Source: Clostridium omnivorum (lineage in GTDB: Bacteria > Bacillota > Clostridia > Clostridiales > Clostridiaceae). Taken from it: 64,000 bases of DNA. Positions 7,422-15,658 of this stretch are shown piece by piece. The notes under the pieces are model-generated. The model did no database searches, had not been told where the DNA came from, and saw only the letters and a list, made by a program, of their open reading frames with translations. Position 1 is the stretch's first letter. Each line of letters begins with the position of its first letter. Location: NCBI RefSeq assembly GCF_026012015.1, contig NZ_BRXR01000001.1, forward strand, positions 1,210,001-1,274,000. The letters run 5' to 3'. Both the position numbers and the translations under genes were made by a program.

Positions 7422-10094
7422 TTATAAATTAATCAATATCTCTACTATATTTCCTAAGTCATTGCTGTCAAATTCTATTTCTAAGGTTGACTCTAAATCC
7501 CTAAGTCCATCCTTTAGATAGATGTATATATCTTGATGTCTTGCTAAAATTAAATCTAAATTTCTGCATTTATCTCTTTCTTCCCTATTTATAAGTCTTT
7601 GAACTAGGCAGCCAAAGTGCATTAGCAGTCCATTTAATTTTTCGCTATCTAAGTGTATTTCAAACACATATTTTATAGTTGAAATTATCTCCATAAAGCT
7701 ATTTACAATATAATCAGCATGCTCTAGCTCCAGATAATCCATATAAATGCTTTTTATATTTCTTATAAGCTTCTCATCGTTAATATGCTCTTCAAAATCC
7801 TCACCCATGAATTCCTTAAAAAACTTATCCATAGGTATATAATCAATTCCATCTATTTTCAAGTCAAAGGCACTTATAATTGATACAATATTTGTATCCT
7901 TTCTTATGTTCTCAATTGCCTTTTTAAATTCTTCTTTGTCCTTTATGCTCAAATTAATAACTTCATATTTATCCTTACTAAATTTACTATATATAATTTC
8001 CTTTAGTTTTTGTGCAGTCCCTTCACCTGTTGAGCAAGCAGTAATAATTACTTCCTTCTTTTGTTTTACAGGCTCTCCCATAAAGCTTCCTAAGTATCTG
8101 CTTTCAAAATCTACTGATTTAACTATTTCCTCTAAGCTTTGATTCATAAGAGCCTTTCTTGTAGCTTCAATAACAATTGCAGTAGTAACCATATCCACAG
8201 CATTGACTTCAATTCCTGTGCTGCTTTTAATTATTTTGTCAAAGAATTTAAGTGAGCCCATATCCACTAAAAGTATGGCCCCTACCCCCTCTTGCTTTTC
8301 CTTTATAAGCTCTTCTATTTTATGAAGTGCAGTCTCTGGCTTCATGGAAAGCGGCATATCAAAACCTGTAGCATGATTTGTATTTAAAAGCTGATTTGTA
8401 ACCTCAGCCATGGAAGAAGCTGTACTGTTTCCATGCATAGCAACTATTACAGCTACTCTGCCCTCTGTTTCCTTTATATCCGCTGCAAAAAACATAGTAA
8501 TAAAGCCTATTTCATCCATTGGTACTGTTACCTCATACTTTTGCTCTAGTTTTTCACACAGCTTCATGGCCATCTTAAATTCTTCCGGATACTTTCTTCT
8601 TATTTCATCAATTTTAGGATTTTCAATAATTCTACCTTCCCTTATTCTTCCAAGAAAAGTATCTATGTGAACCAAAAGCCCTAAAAAAGTATTTTTCGAA
8701 ATTTTTCTCTTTAATTTATATTCAGCGAGGTACATGAAATTGTTCAAAAAGTCATAAAGATCATTATTTACTATTCTCTTTATATCATCTTCTCTGGAAT
8801 GATTTTTCATCCTAGATAGATAATTGTTTATGAAGTTTTCAACCTCATTTGAAATTTTATTCTTGATTTCTTCTTCTTGAAGACCTTTTTTCTTTAACTT
8901 TTCTGTTCTGGTTTCTATAAACTCATAAAGGTTTCCAGAAAGACTATATTTGTCTTCTACACCCTCATTGTTTAGTTCTATACTGCTGCTTATTTTAAGC
9001 TTAAGATCCTTAGTACTAACTTTTTTTGACACTAAAAGCCCAGCCCTTACTTCATCTGAAAAGTCCTCTAGCTTAATCTTTACCCTATGCTCAGTAAACA
9101 TAGTTCTTAGAAAAGCTTTTGCACAGGCAATTTGAATATGGCTTTTCAGCTCACCAATATTATTGGGACATTCATAGTTTAAAAGCGCTATAAAAGCATC
9201 CTCTTCCACTTCAACTTTCTTTCCTATTCTTTTTGATTCCTCTTCAAAAAAGTTTTCAATAAGGCTCACTCTCTCATCTACTGTTCTCTCTCGAAGGCTT
9301 GGCAGAGAGATTGTTACTGGTATTCTTCTCTTAAAGGTCTTTAATAATGATGACTCAATATTTTCAGTAGTGGCACATATAATCATAGTACTGATGCTTA
9401 TTTCCTTAGTACTTCCAAGCGGTATATATTTACCTTCATCTATGAGGGTAAAAAGCATTTCCTGCCCCTCAGCTGGAAGCCTATGAACTTCATCTAAGAA
9501 CAATATGCCATCTCTAGCTTTTTCTATAATTCCCTCTCTATCCTCTGAAGCTCCTGTATAAGCTCCCTTTTTAACTCCAAAAAGGTGTGCTACTAGAAGC
9601 TGTGGATTGTTTGCATAATCAGCACAATTAAACACAGCAAAGCTAAAACTGTCCTTAATTTTGTTTATTTCTAAGGCGTATTTAAACATACATTTAGCAA
9701 AGTAAGATTTACCAACCCCTGTTTCTCCCACAATAAGAGTATGAAGTCCCCTTGGAGGGTATACAATTGCAGCTTTTGCTAGGGCTATAGGGTGTTTAAG
9801 ACTTGAATCCTTACCTATAATAATTTCAAATATAGAGCTTTTTTCTTGCAGCTCTTTACCTTCAATTTTATCACTATTATTCAAATCATTTACATAATAA
9901 AGTACAGGCCTGCCTTCGCTCTTAGAAACAACTCCTTCTCTAACAAGCTTTCCAAGTTCTCTGGCCACATTAGTCCTTTTCATATTAAGGAGCCCTCCTA
10001 AATATTCAGTACTAATACCTAAAACACTTCCCTGTTCTCTTAGCTGCTTGCTGCACTGTTCTCTTAGTGTGTTATAAACAATCTCTATCTTCAA
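7422..10094 (-). CDS. LevR-family sigma-54-dependent PTS-controlled transcription activator
   Basis: 890 residues, the full LevR layout: N-terminal winged HTH (about 1-70), AAA+ sigma-54-interacting domain with Walker A GETGVGKS (123-130), GAYTGA (177-182, a variant of the GAFTGA loop that contacts sigma-54) and Walker B GILFLDEVH (196-204). Then come a PRD-like region with LLVHIDTFLGRI, a mannose-type EIIA-like domain with VAMHGNSTASSMA, an EIIB-like domain with ITACSTGEGTA, and a second PRD with LLMHFGCLVQRL. Phosphorylation of these His/Cys residues by PTS proteins would tune its activity. The start is a TTG with weak GGCGGG upstream. It sits inside the PTS operon it probably activates; a clear -24/-12 promoter lies ahead of the first gene. 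Confidence 0.92.
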   Translation of the reverse strand: MKIEIVYNTLREQCSKQLREQGSVLGISTEYLGGLLNMKRTNVARELGKLVREGVVSKSEGRPVLYYVNDLNNSDKIEGKELQEKSSIFEIIIGKDSSLKHPIALAKAAIVYPPRGLHTLIVGETGVGKSYFAKCMFKYALEINKIKDSFSFAVFNCADYANNPQLLVAHLFGVKKGAYTGASEDREGIIEKARDGILFLDEVHRLPAEGQEMLFTLIDEGKYIPLGSTKEISISTMIICATTENIESSLLKTFKRRIPVTISLPSLRERTVDERVSLIENFFEEESKRIGKKVEVEEDAFIALLNYECPNNIGELKSHIQIACAKAFLRTMFTEHRVKIKLEDFSDEVRAGLLVSKKVSTKDLKLKISSSIELNNEGVEDKYSLSGNLYEFIETRTEKLKKKGLQEEEIKNKISNEVENFINNYLSRMKNHSREDDIKRIVNNDLYDFLNNFMYLAEYKLKRKISKNTFLGLLVHIDTFLGRIREGRIIENPKIDEIRRKYPEEFKMAMKLCEKLEQKYEVTVPMDEIGFITMFFAADIKETEGRVAVIVAMHGNSTASSMAEVTNQLLNTNHATGFDMPLSMKPETALHKIEELIKEKQEGVGAILLVDMGSLKFFDKIIKSSTGIEVNAVDMVTTAIVIEATRKALMNQSLEEIVKSVDFESRYLGSFMGEPVKQKKEVIITACSTGEGTAQKLKEIIYSKFSKDKYEVINLSIKDKEEFKKAIENIRKDTNIVSIISAFDLKIDGIDYIPMDKFFKEFMGEDFEEHINDEKLIRNIKSIYMDYLELEHADYIVNSFMEIISTIKYVFEIHLDSEKLNGLLMHFGCLVQRLINREERDKCRNLDLILARHQDIYIYLKDGLRDLESTLEIEFDSNDLGNIVEILINL

Positions 10095-10107
10095 TATTTA
10101 TCCCGCC

Positions 10108-10398
10108 TTATTTGTTTTTCTTATAATCTATTATACCCCTAACTTCATTATTTTCTAATTTTATCCTTGTTATTTCAAAAAACATTATACACATTACACA
10201 GAATATTAAAAGGAGTATATTCCATACAATAGGATTAATATTATCAAATACTAGTGAAGGTATAATTAAAATAAGTGGAGCTGTGCCTCCCACTATCCAT
10301 CGATTAACATTAAACTTTTTAAGTACTGCCTTTGTAAAATACACTGAACCTAAAAACATGGCTATTATAAATATTATATATAGTACTTTTGATATCAT
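10108..10398 (-). CDS. Small membrane protein of PTS operon
   Basis: 96 residues with about three hydrophobic helices (residues 4-23, 36-51, 58-76) and a basic C-terminus. I do not recognise a family. It has its own GAGGGG six bases before the ATG and lies between the IIA gene and levR with gaps of about 11-13 bases, so it is co-transcribed. A helper of the transporter or a sensor is possible, but nothing in the sequence shows this. Confidence 0.75.
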   Translation of the reverse strand: MISKVLYIIFIIAMFLGSVYFTKAVLKKFNVNRWIVGGTAPLILIIPSLVFDNINPIVWNILLLIFCVMCIMFFEITRIKLENNEVRGIIDYKKNK

Positions 10399-10409
10399 AA
10401 ATATCCCCT

Positions 10410-10715
10410 CTATTTATTGTGGATTATTTTTAACATTTCTACCATTTGCTCAATAAGATTTTTCTCTGCAATAGCAGTCATAAGCTGATCTTGAGCATGT
10501 ACCATTAACAGCGACATTTTTAAGTCTTCACCGTTAAGTTCTGCTTGAATAAGTTTTGTTTGAGTATTGTGTGCCAAATCTAACTCATCTTGAGCCCTTT
10601 TTAATAGCTCCACTGCTTTTTGAATTTCTTTTTCTCTTGCTGCCTTTAGTGCATCATATGCAAACCCTCTTGCATCTCCACCATGTGATATTATTTCAAA
10701 GATTTCCTGTTCCAT
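10410..10715 (-). CDS. PTS lactose/cellobiose-family IIA component
   Basis: 101-residue all-helical cytosolic protein of the Lac/Chb IIA family. The phosphorylated histidine is expected at H73 in LLMVHAQDQLMTA, and the N-terminal ISHGGDARGFAYDALKAA is characteristic. It accepts phosphate from HPr and passes it to IIB. It has a GGAGG RBS. A strong hairpin (10756-10782) separates it from the IIC gene upstream. The substrate is not visible from this subunit; with MupG and AnmK in the operon, an amino-sugar disaccharide is more likely than cellobiose. Confidence 0.93.
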   Translation of the reverse strand: MEQEIFEIISHGGDARGFAYDALKAAREKEIQKAVELLKRAQDELDLAHNTQTKLIQAELNGEDLKMSLLMVHAQDQLMTAIAEKNLIEQMVEMLKIIHNK

Positions 10716-10755
10716 CAGATTACCTCCATAATGTTGTTAATTCTAGCCTTTTTAT

Positions 10756-10782
10756 GGCACCAAGGCATTTAGCCTCGGTGCC
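10756..10782 (-). other. Intercistronic hairpin between IIC and IIA genes
   Basis: On the minus-strand RNA, GGCACCGAGGC and GCCUUGGUGCC form an 11-bp stem (one G-U pair) with loop UAAAU. No U-run follows on this strand, so it looks like an mRNA processing or stability element rather than a full terminator, and could set different levels of IIC and IIA. Confidence 0.6.
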
Positions 10783-10792
10783 TTAATATTAT

Positions 10793-12097
10793 TTAAGCTG
10801 CCTCTGACTGCTGTTCTTCTGCAATCATCTTCTTTTCATATGCCTTAAAGAATGGATAGTAAATTACTAGTGCTACAGCAATGTTGATTACTACAAGTAC
10901 TGCTGCTCTCCAGTCTCCTCTAGTTGCCATATATGCTCCTATAGGTGCTGGCAGTGTCCAAGGAGCTATAATTGAAACCCTAGCCACAAGTCCTGCTGCA
11001 GTAGCTGCATAAGAAATTACAGCATTAACTACTGGTGCTAAAATAAATGGTATAGCTAGAATTGGGTTCATAACTAATGGAGTACCAAATATTAATGGCT
11101 CATTAATATTGAATAAACCAGGTATTATAGAAAATCTTCCTACTCTTTTTAGATATTCTGATTTTGAGAAGCACATTAGCATTGCAAGACTTAATGTTGC
11201 TCCTGCTCCACCTATCCATATAAACCATTGGAAGAATGGCTCTGGTGCTATATTTGGAAGAGCATGTCCAGCTGCTACAGCTGCTGTATTCTGATCAAGA
11301 AGTACAAGCCATACTGGTCTAACTAATGAACCTATAACTGACATACCGTGAACACCGGCTGCCCATAAAACTGTGATAAATAGAACTGGTACTATAACTC
11401 CACCTAAGCTGTTTCCTGTAGCATTTACTACAGGTCTAAATAAATTCATTATAGCCGTTTGTATATCGAAGTTTAACCAAACTCTTATAAACCAAATTAC
11501 AGTTATAATTACTGCTGCTGGTATTAACGCTTCAAAGGATCTTGAAACAGATTCTGGAACCTGTTCAGGCATTTTAAGTGTAATATGGTATTTCTTTAAT
11601 AGTCTTAAAGTTTCAACTGCAAAAATCATACATATAATTGCCACAAACATACCGGAACCACCAAGGTTACCCATTGGAAGTACCCATCCCATAGGAGCTC
11701 CGCCAGCAACTCCTGCCTTAGTAGCATTAGCAATAAATGCATCTGCATTCATTGGAATAACTGTAAGAAGAAAAGCTGCCAGTGATAGAACACCACCGCT
11801 TACTCCATCCAGCTTATAGGATTTAGCCAGGCTATATCCCATTCCATAAGCTGCATAGAGCGACATGAGCCCCATAGTTATTCTAAAAGGCACCATTATT
11901 TTACCCACATTTGGCTTTACTGCCTCTGCCCAAGCTGGTACTGGAGGCTGCGCAATAATTAAGAAAAATGAACCTACAATAATTAATGATAGCGTAGAGA
12001 TAACTCCGTCTCTTATAGCTCTTAAGTGTCTTTGTTCAGATAATCTTGCCATTGGCGGCATAAACTTTTCTTCAATCCATTTTAAAAACCTTTCCAT
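10793..12097 (-). CDS. PTS lactose/cellobiose-family IIC permease (CelB type)
   Basis: 434-residue integral membrane protein with about ten hydrophobic segments. N-terminal FLKWIEEKFMPPMARLSEQRHLRAIRDG is the standard start of CelB/ChbC IIC proteins; the conserved LFNINEPLIFGTPLVMNP loop, which lines the sugar site, is present. It brings the sugar in while IIB phosphorylates it. It is second in the operon, about 20 bases after IIB, with GGAGGAAAAAGGG before the ATG. Length and motif order are normal for the family. Confidence 0.93.
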   Translation of the reverse strand: MERFLKWIEEKFMPPMARLSEQRHLRAIRDGVISTLSLIIVGSFFLIIAQPPVPAWAEAVKPNVGKIMVPFRITMGLMSLYAAYGMGYSLAKSYKLDGVSGGVLSLAAFLLTVIPMNADAFIANATKAGVAGGAPMGWVLPMGNLGGSGMFVAIICMIFAVETLRLLKKYHITLKMPEQVPESVSRSFEALIPAAVIITVIWFIRVWLNFDIQTAIMNLFRPVVNATGNSLGGVIVPVLFITVLWAAGVHGMSVIGSLVRPVWLVLLDQNTAAVAAGHALPNIAPEPFFQWFIWIGGAGATLSLAMLMCFSKSEYLKRVGRFSIIPGLFNINEPLIFGTPLVMNPILAIPFILAPVVNAVISYAATAAGLVARVSIIAPWTLPAPIGAYMATRGDWRAAVLVVINIAVALVIYYPFFKAYEKKMIAEEQQSEAA

Positions 12098-12116
12098 CCC
12101 TTTTTCCTCCTATGCT

Positions 12117-12425
12117 TTATCTTACGTATTTTTTTATTTGTTCTAGAACCTTTGGTGCTCCTATTGGTGTGTATCCCATTGGTACAATAAGCTCTACTGG
12201 TACATTAACTGCACCTGCAGCTTCCTGAAATACTGCAAGTCTATGCTTTACTTGAGGTGCTACAATAGCTAAGTCATATCCACCTGATTTAAGCTCATCC
12301 TCAAATTCCCCAGTACCAACAGCCTTTATTTCTAGCGGAAAGCCTTTTTTATCTGCTTCTTGCTTAATAGCCTTAACTACTATAGAACTAGACATACCCC
12401 CAGAACAAACCATCAAAACTTTCAT
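12117..12425 (-). CDS. PTS lactose/cellobiose-family IIB component
   Basis: 102 residues. N-terminal MKVLMVCSGGMSSSIVVKAI has the phospho-accepting cysteine (C7) in the P-loop-like CSGGMSSS typical of Chb/Lac IIB. It transfers phosphate from IIA to the incoming sugar. It is the first gene of the operon, with AAGGAGG nine bases before the ATG, and lies about 44 bases downstream of the predicted sigma-54 transcription start. Confidence 0.94.
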   Translation of the reverse strand: MKVLMVCSGGMSSSIVVKAIKQEADKKGFPLEIKAVGTGEFEDELKSGGYDLAIVAPQVKHRLAVFQEAAGAVNVPVELIVPMGYTPIGAPKVLEQIKKYVR

Positions 12426-12479
12426 TTGTTATTCCTCCTTAGATTATAATTATTTATCATGTTATATGTATATTTATAT

Positions 12480-12495
12480 AGCAATTGTCATGCCA
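12480..12495 (-). promoter_or_regulatory. Sigma-54 (-24/-12) promoter of the PTS operon
   Basis: Read on the minus strand: TGGCATGACAATTGCT. The -24 GG (12494-12493) and -12 GC (12482-12481) are separated by exactly 10 bases, as sigma-54 requires, and the sequence matches TGGCAC-N5-TTGC except for one base. The expected start is near 12469. The LevR-type activator in the same operon is the natural partner. Confidence 0.88.
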
Positions 12496-12526
12496 ACTTT
12501 AAAAATTGGTGAAATTGCAAGGTTTT

Positions 12527-12609
12527 AAAAATAGTGTATCATCTTTTAAGATAAACGATACACTATTTTTTTAGTGTTTTGATACAGTTTTAATGAATTT
12601 TGTTACACT
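12527..12609 (-). promoter_or_regulatory. Candidate upstream activator sites for LevR-type regulator
   Basis: A 14-bp perfect inverted repeat AAAAATAGTGTATC (12527-12540) / GATACACTATTTTT (12557-12570) encloses a second small dyad (ATCTT-TT-AAGAT, 12541-12552). A further half-site GATAC (12581) and AGTGT/ACACT pair (12573, 12605) follow. The dyad centres lie about 80 and 120 bases upstream of the sigma-54 start site, the normal range for enhancer binding. The hairpin could also be read as a terminator, but the flanking genes diverge, so none is expected here. The 12426-12816 gap otherwise holds only the two promoters. Confidence 0.6.
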
Positions 12610-12708
12610 TTTTTATTAATAATAATACTGAATACATATACTGTATAGATTAGAACTTATTTTTACTTTCTCCTTTTCGGATTATTTCAATAAGTTCCCT
12701 AAAATGTA

Positions 12709-12745
12709 TTGATTTATTTCCATTTTTATATTATAATTATCTACA
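12709..12745 (+). promoter_or_regulatory. Flavodiiron gene promoter with PerR-like box
   Basis: TTGATT (12709-12714) and TATAAT (12732-12737) with a 17-base spacer make a good vegetative promoter. TTATAATTATCTACA at 12731-12745 matches the PerR box TTATAATNATTATAA at 12 of 14 defined positions and covers the -10, where a repressor would block polymerase. PerR control of flavodiiron and rubredoxin genes is known in clostridia. Confidence 0.6.
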
Positions 12746-12816
12746 AATAATGATTGTTATTTAACAAACAATATCGGATTTTTTATATAAATTTTAATAG
12801 TAAAGGGTGATTTTTT

Positions 12817-15390
12817 ATGTTAAAAGCTTTAGAGGTAAAAAAAGATATACATTGGGTAGGATCACTGGATCCAGAGCTTAGAGTATTTGACATTGTAATG
12901 TACACTCCTTATGGAACAACTTATAACTCTTATGTAGTTAAAGGAAGTGAAAAAACTGCTATCTTCGAGACTGTTAAAGAAAAAACATTTGAACAATACC
13001 TTGAAAGACTTAAATCACTAAATATTAACTTTGATGAGATAGCTTATATTGTAGTGGACCACACAGAACCAGACCATGCAGGTTCTGTTGGCAAGCTTTT
13101 AGACTATGCTAAAAATGCCAAAGTTGTAGGTTCAGCACCTGCAATAAGATTTTTAAAACAAATAGTAAACAGACCTTTTGAAGAGATAGTTGTTAAGCAT
13201 GGTGATACACTCAGTCTTGGAAATAAAACCTTAAAATTTATTGATGCTCCATTTTTGCATTGGCCAGATTCTATATATACTTATATAGAGGAAGATAATT
13301 TACTTTTAACCTGCGACTCCTTTGGAAGCCACTATTGCTTCGAAGGTATGTACAATGACTTAATTCCAGAAGATAAAAGATCAGAATATATGGAGGCATT
13401 AAAATACTACTACGACTGTATCATGGGACCCTTTAAAACTTACGTATTAAAAGCTCTTGATAAGATAAGCAAACTTAAAATAGATACTATATGCACTGGT
13501 CATGGACCAATATTAAGAAAAAACATTGAAGAATACTTTGAACTCTACAGAAAATGGAGTACAGAAGTTGCACCAGCAGATGGAAAGACAAGAGTAGTGC
13601 TCCCCTATGTAACTGCTTATGGCTACACTGAACAGCTTGCTCAAAAGATTGCTGAGGGTATAAAATCTCAAATTAATGATGCTATTATTGATATGTACGA
13701 TGTAATCTACCACAAACAAGAGGATATACTTGAAAAAATATACTTTGCAGATGCGGTACTCTTTGGTTCTCCAACTATTAACGGAGATGCCTTAAAGCCA
13801 ATCCTAGATATTCTAACAATTATGAACCCACTTGTTCACGGCGGCAAGATTGCAGGTGCCTTTGGTTCTTTTGGATGGAGCGGTGAAGCAGTACCAAATA
13901 TAGAAGCAAGGCTTAGAGCCCTAAGAATGAAGCTGGTAACCCCTGGTCTTAAGATAAATTTCAAGCCTAACGAAGCTGAACTTGAACAGGCCTTTAAGTA
14001 TGGTGAAAGTGTAGCACTTAAAATCAAGGAAGTTCAAAGTAAAGGTGTTAAACCTTTAGATCGTTCAAACGTTAAGCTTTGGAAATGTATAGTTTGTAAT
14101 GAAGTATTCGAAGGAGATATGCCTCCTGAAGTTTGCCCAGCATGTGGTGCAGATAAATCACAATTTATAGAAGTAAAAAAGGAAAAACTAGAATTTAAAG
14201 TATCTAAAAAAGAAAAGTACGTTATTATAGGCAATGGCGCTGCAGGCTACTACTCTGCAGATGCTATTAGAAAGAGAAACCCAGAAGCAGAAATACAAAT
14301 TATATCCGGTGAAAAAGCTCTTACCTATTATAGGCCTCAGCTATCGGATTTACTAGTTGAGGAAATAAATGAAAAGAGATTTTACTTATCCCCAGAAAAG
14401 TGGTATGAAGATAAAAATATAAAACTACTTCTTAATACATGGGTGGAAACAATTAATAGTGAAAAAAATACTGTAACACTACAAAGTGGAGAAGAAATAA
14501 GCTTCGATAAGCTAATAATTGCAACAGGAAGCTCAAACTTTATACCTCCTATTACTGGTGTAAAAAAGCAAGGCGTATTTACTCTTAGAGATATAGATGA
14601 TTTAAATAATATTAAAGCTGAAATGAAGAGTGCTTCAAATGCAGTAGTAATTGGCGGAGGCATACTTGGAATCGAAAGTGCTGCAATGCTTAAACAATCT
14701 GGCCTTAATGTAACTGTAGTAGAACTAGTTCCTAGACTTCTTCCAATTCAACTTGATAAGGAAGGCTCAGAGCTCTTTGAAAGTGAAATTCAAGGTTTTG
14801 GTATAACTACACTAAAGGGAGAAGCTGCAGCAGAAATCCTTGGAAATGAACATGTAAGTGGTGTTAAGCTAAAGAGTGGAAAAATTATTGATGCTGATTT
14901 AGTAATCTTCTCTGTTGGAATAAGACCAAACAAAGCTCTAGCTGAAAAAGCTGGAATAAAGGTAGACAGAGGCATAATTGTAAATGAGCATATGGAAACC
15001 AGCAGTCCTAACATCTATGCCTGCGGTGATGCAGCTCAAGTTAATAATAAGGTATATGGCAACTGGCCTGCTGCTATAGAAATGGCTAAAGCAGCTGGTG
15101 CTAATGCTGTAGGTGATACAGTTTCCTTTAAAGATTTTGTCAACTCCACAATATTCAGTGAATTGGGCTTAGAGCTGTACAGCATAGGTGAAATTCCTGA
15201 AGCAAGTGCAGAGATAATTGAACTTGGCAGTAAAGATGAGTCAGCTAAGATATATAAAAAATTATTCTTTAGAGATCATAAGCTCATTGGAGGTATTCTC
15301 TTAGGTGACAAGTCCAAAGCAGTTAAATTGAGTAATGCTATTAAAACTGGCGACACCCTAGCAGAAGTTTTAAAGAAAGGTATACTGTAA
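12817..15390 (+). CDS. Flavodiiron protein-rubredoxin-NAD(P)H:rubredoxin oxidoreductase fusion
   Basis: 857-residue cytosolic three-module enzyme. Residues 1-250: metallo-beta-lactamase-like diiron domain with HTEPDH (82-87) and later iron ligands in TCDSFGSH and CTGHGPIL. Residues about 255-400: flavodoxin domain binding FMN (YVTAYGYTEQLAQKI, FGSFGWSGEA). Residues 421-456: rubredoxin with C424, C427, C440, C443. Residues about 462-857: NROR-like FAD/NAD(P)H reductase with IIGNGAAGYYSADAI, GGGILGIESA and YACGDAAQ. One chain thus carries electrons from NAD(P)H to O2 or NO, reducing them to water or N2O, a defence enzyme of strict anaerobes (class F flavodiiron proteins). It has AAAGGGTGA before the ATG and is a single gene ending in a strong terminator. 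Confidence 0.95.
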   Translation: MLKALEVKKDIHWVGSLDPELRVFDIVMYTPYGTTYNSYVVKGSEKTAIFETVKEKTFEQYLERLKSLNINFDEIAYIVVDHTEPDHAGSVGKLLDYAKNAKVVGSAPAIRFLKQIVNRPFEEIVVKHGDTLSLGNKTLKFIDAPFLHWPDSIYTYIEEDNLLLTCDSFGSHYCFEGMYNDLIPEDKRSEYMEALKYYYDCIMGPFKTYVLKALDKISKLKIDTICTGHGPILRKNIEEYFELYRKWSTEVAPADGKTRVVLPYVTAYGYTEQLAQKIAEGIKSQINDAIIDMYDVIYHKQEDILEKIYFADAVLFGSPTINGDALKPILDILTIMNPLVHGGKIAGAFGSFGWSGEAVPNIEARLRALRMKLVTPGLKINFKPNEAELEQAFKYGESVALKIKEVQSKGVKPLDRSNVKLWKCIVCNEVFEGDMPPEVCPACGADKSQFIEVKKEKLEFKVSKKEKYVIIGNGAAGYYSADAIRKRNPEAEIQIISGEKALTYYRPQLSDLLVEEINEKRFYLSPEKWYEDKNIKLLLNTWVETINSEKNTVTLQSGEEISFDKLIIATGSSNFIPPITGVKKQGVFTLRDIDDLNNIKAEMKSASNAVVIGGGILGIESAAMLKQSGLNVTVVELVPRLLPIQLDKEGSELFESEIQGFGITTLKGEAAAEILGNEHVSGVKLKSGKIIDADLVIFSVGIRPNKALAEKAGIKVDRGIIVNEHMETSSPNIYACGDAAQVNNKVYGNWPAAIEMAKAAGANAVGDTVSFKDFVNSTIFSELGLELYSIGEIPEASAEIIELGSKDESAKIYKKLFFRDHKLIGGILLGDKSKAVKLSNAIKTGDTLAEVLKKGIL

Positions 15391-15414
15391 ACTATCATAA
15401 ATCTTCAAAGTAAC

Positions 15415-15460
15415 AAAAATAACAGTCTAGTACTCCAATTAATACCAGACTGTTATTTTT
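15415..15460 (+). terminator. Terminator after flavodiiron fusion gene
   Basis: A 14-bp perfect stem AAAAATAACAGTCT (15415-15428) / AGACTGTTATTTTT (15447-15460), with the T-run at the end of the stem and continuing TATTATT. It lies 25 bases after the stop codon. Confidence 0.88.
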
Positions 15461-15568
15461 ATTATTCTATATTAATAAACAAGTAATATTAACGCCCTGA
15501 CTTTCTTAGTTCAATTAACTATAATTGCCGTTCTCTAATTTAGCATTAATATAAAAATATCTATCTAA

Positions 15569-15612
15569 TCACTATAATACTTATATGATATATTATTCTA
15601 TGATTATAGTGA
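15569..15612. repeat. Inverted repeat downstream of APC permease gene
   Basis: TCACTATAAT (15569-15578) and ATTATAGTGA (15603-15612) are perfect 10-base inverted arms around a 24-base AT-rich loop. It lies in the convergent gap and could be a weak terminator for the minus-strand operon, but has no clear U-run. Confidence 0.4.
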
Positions 15613-15658
15613 CCTATTATTAATACATAATTGCTATAGAATTGGAGATATAATTAAC

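Noticed and set aside
10756-10782. Hairpin between IIC and IIA as operon terminator
   Set aside because: No U-run follows on the transcribed strand and the genes on both sides belong to one PTS.
11373-11819. 148-codon plus-strand frame opposite the IIC gene
   Set aside because: It lies wholly antisense to a strongly supported gene and has no RBS or known motif.
12527-12570. Strong hairpin with T-run that looks like a rho-independent terminator
   Set aside because: The flanking genes diverge, so no transcript should end here, and the position fits upstream activator sites of the sigma-54 promoter better.
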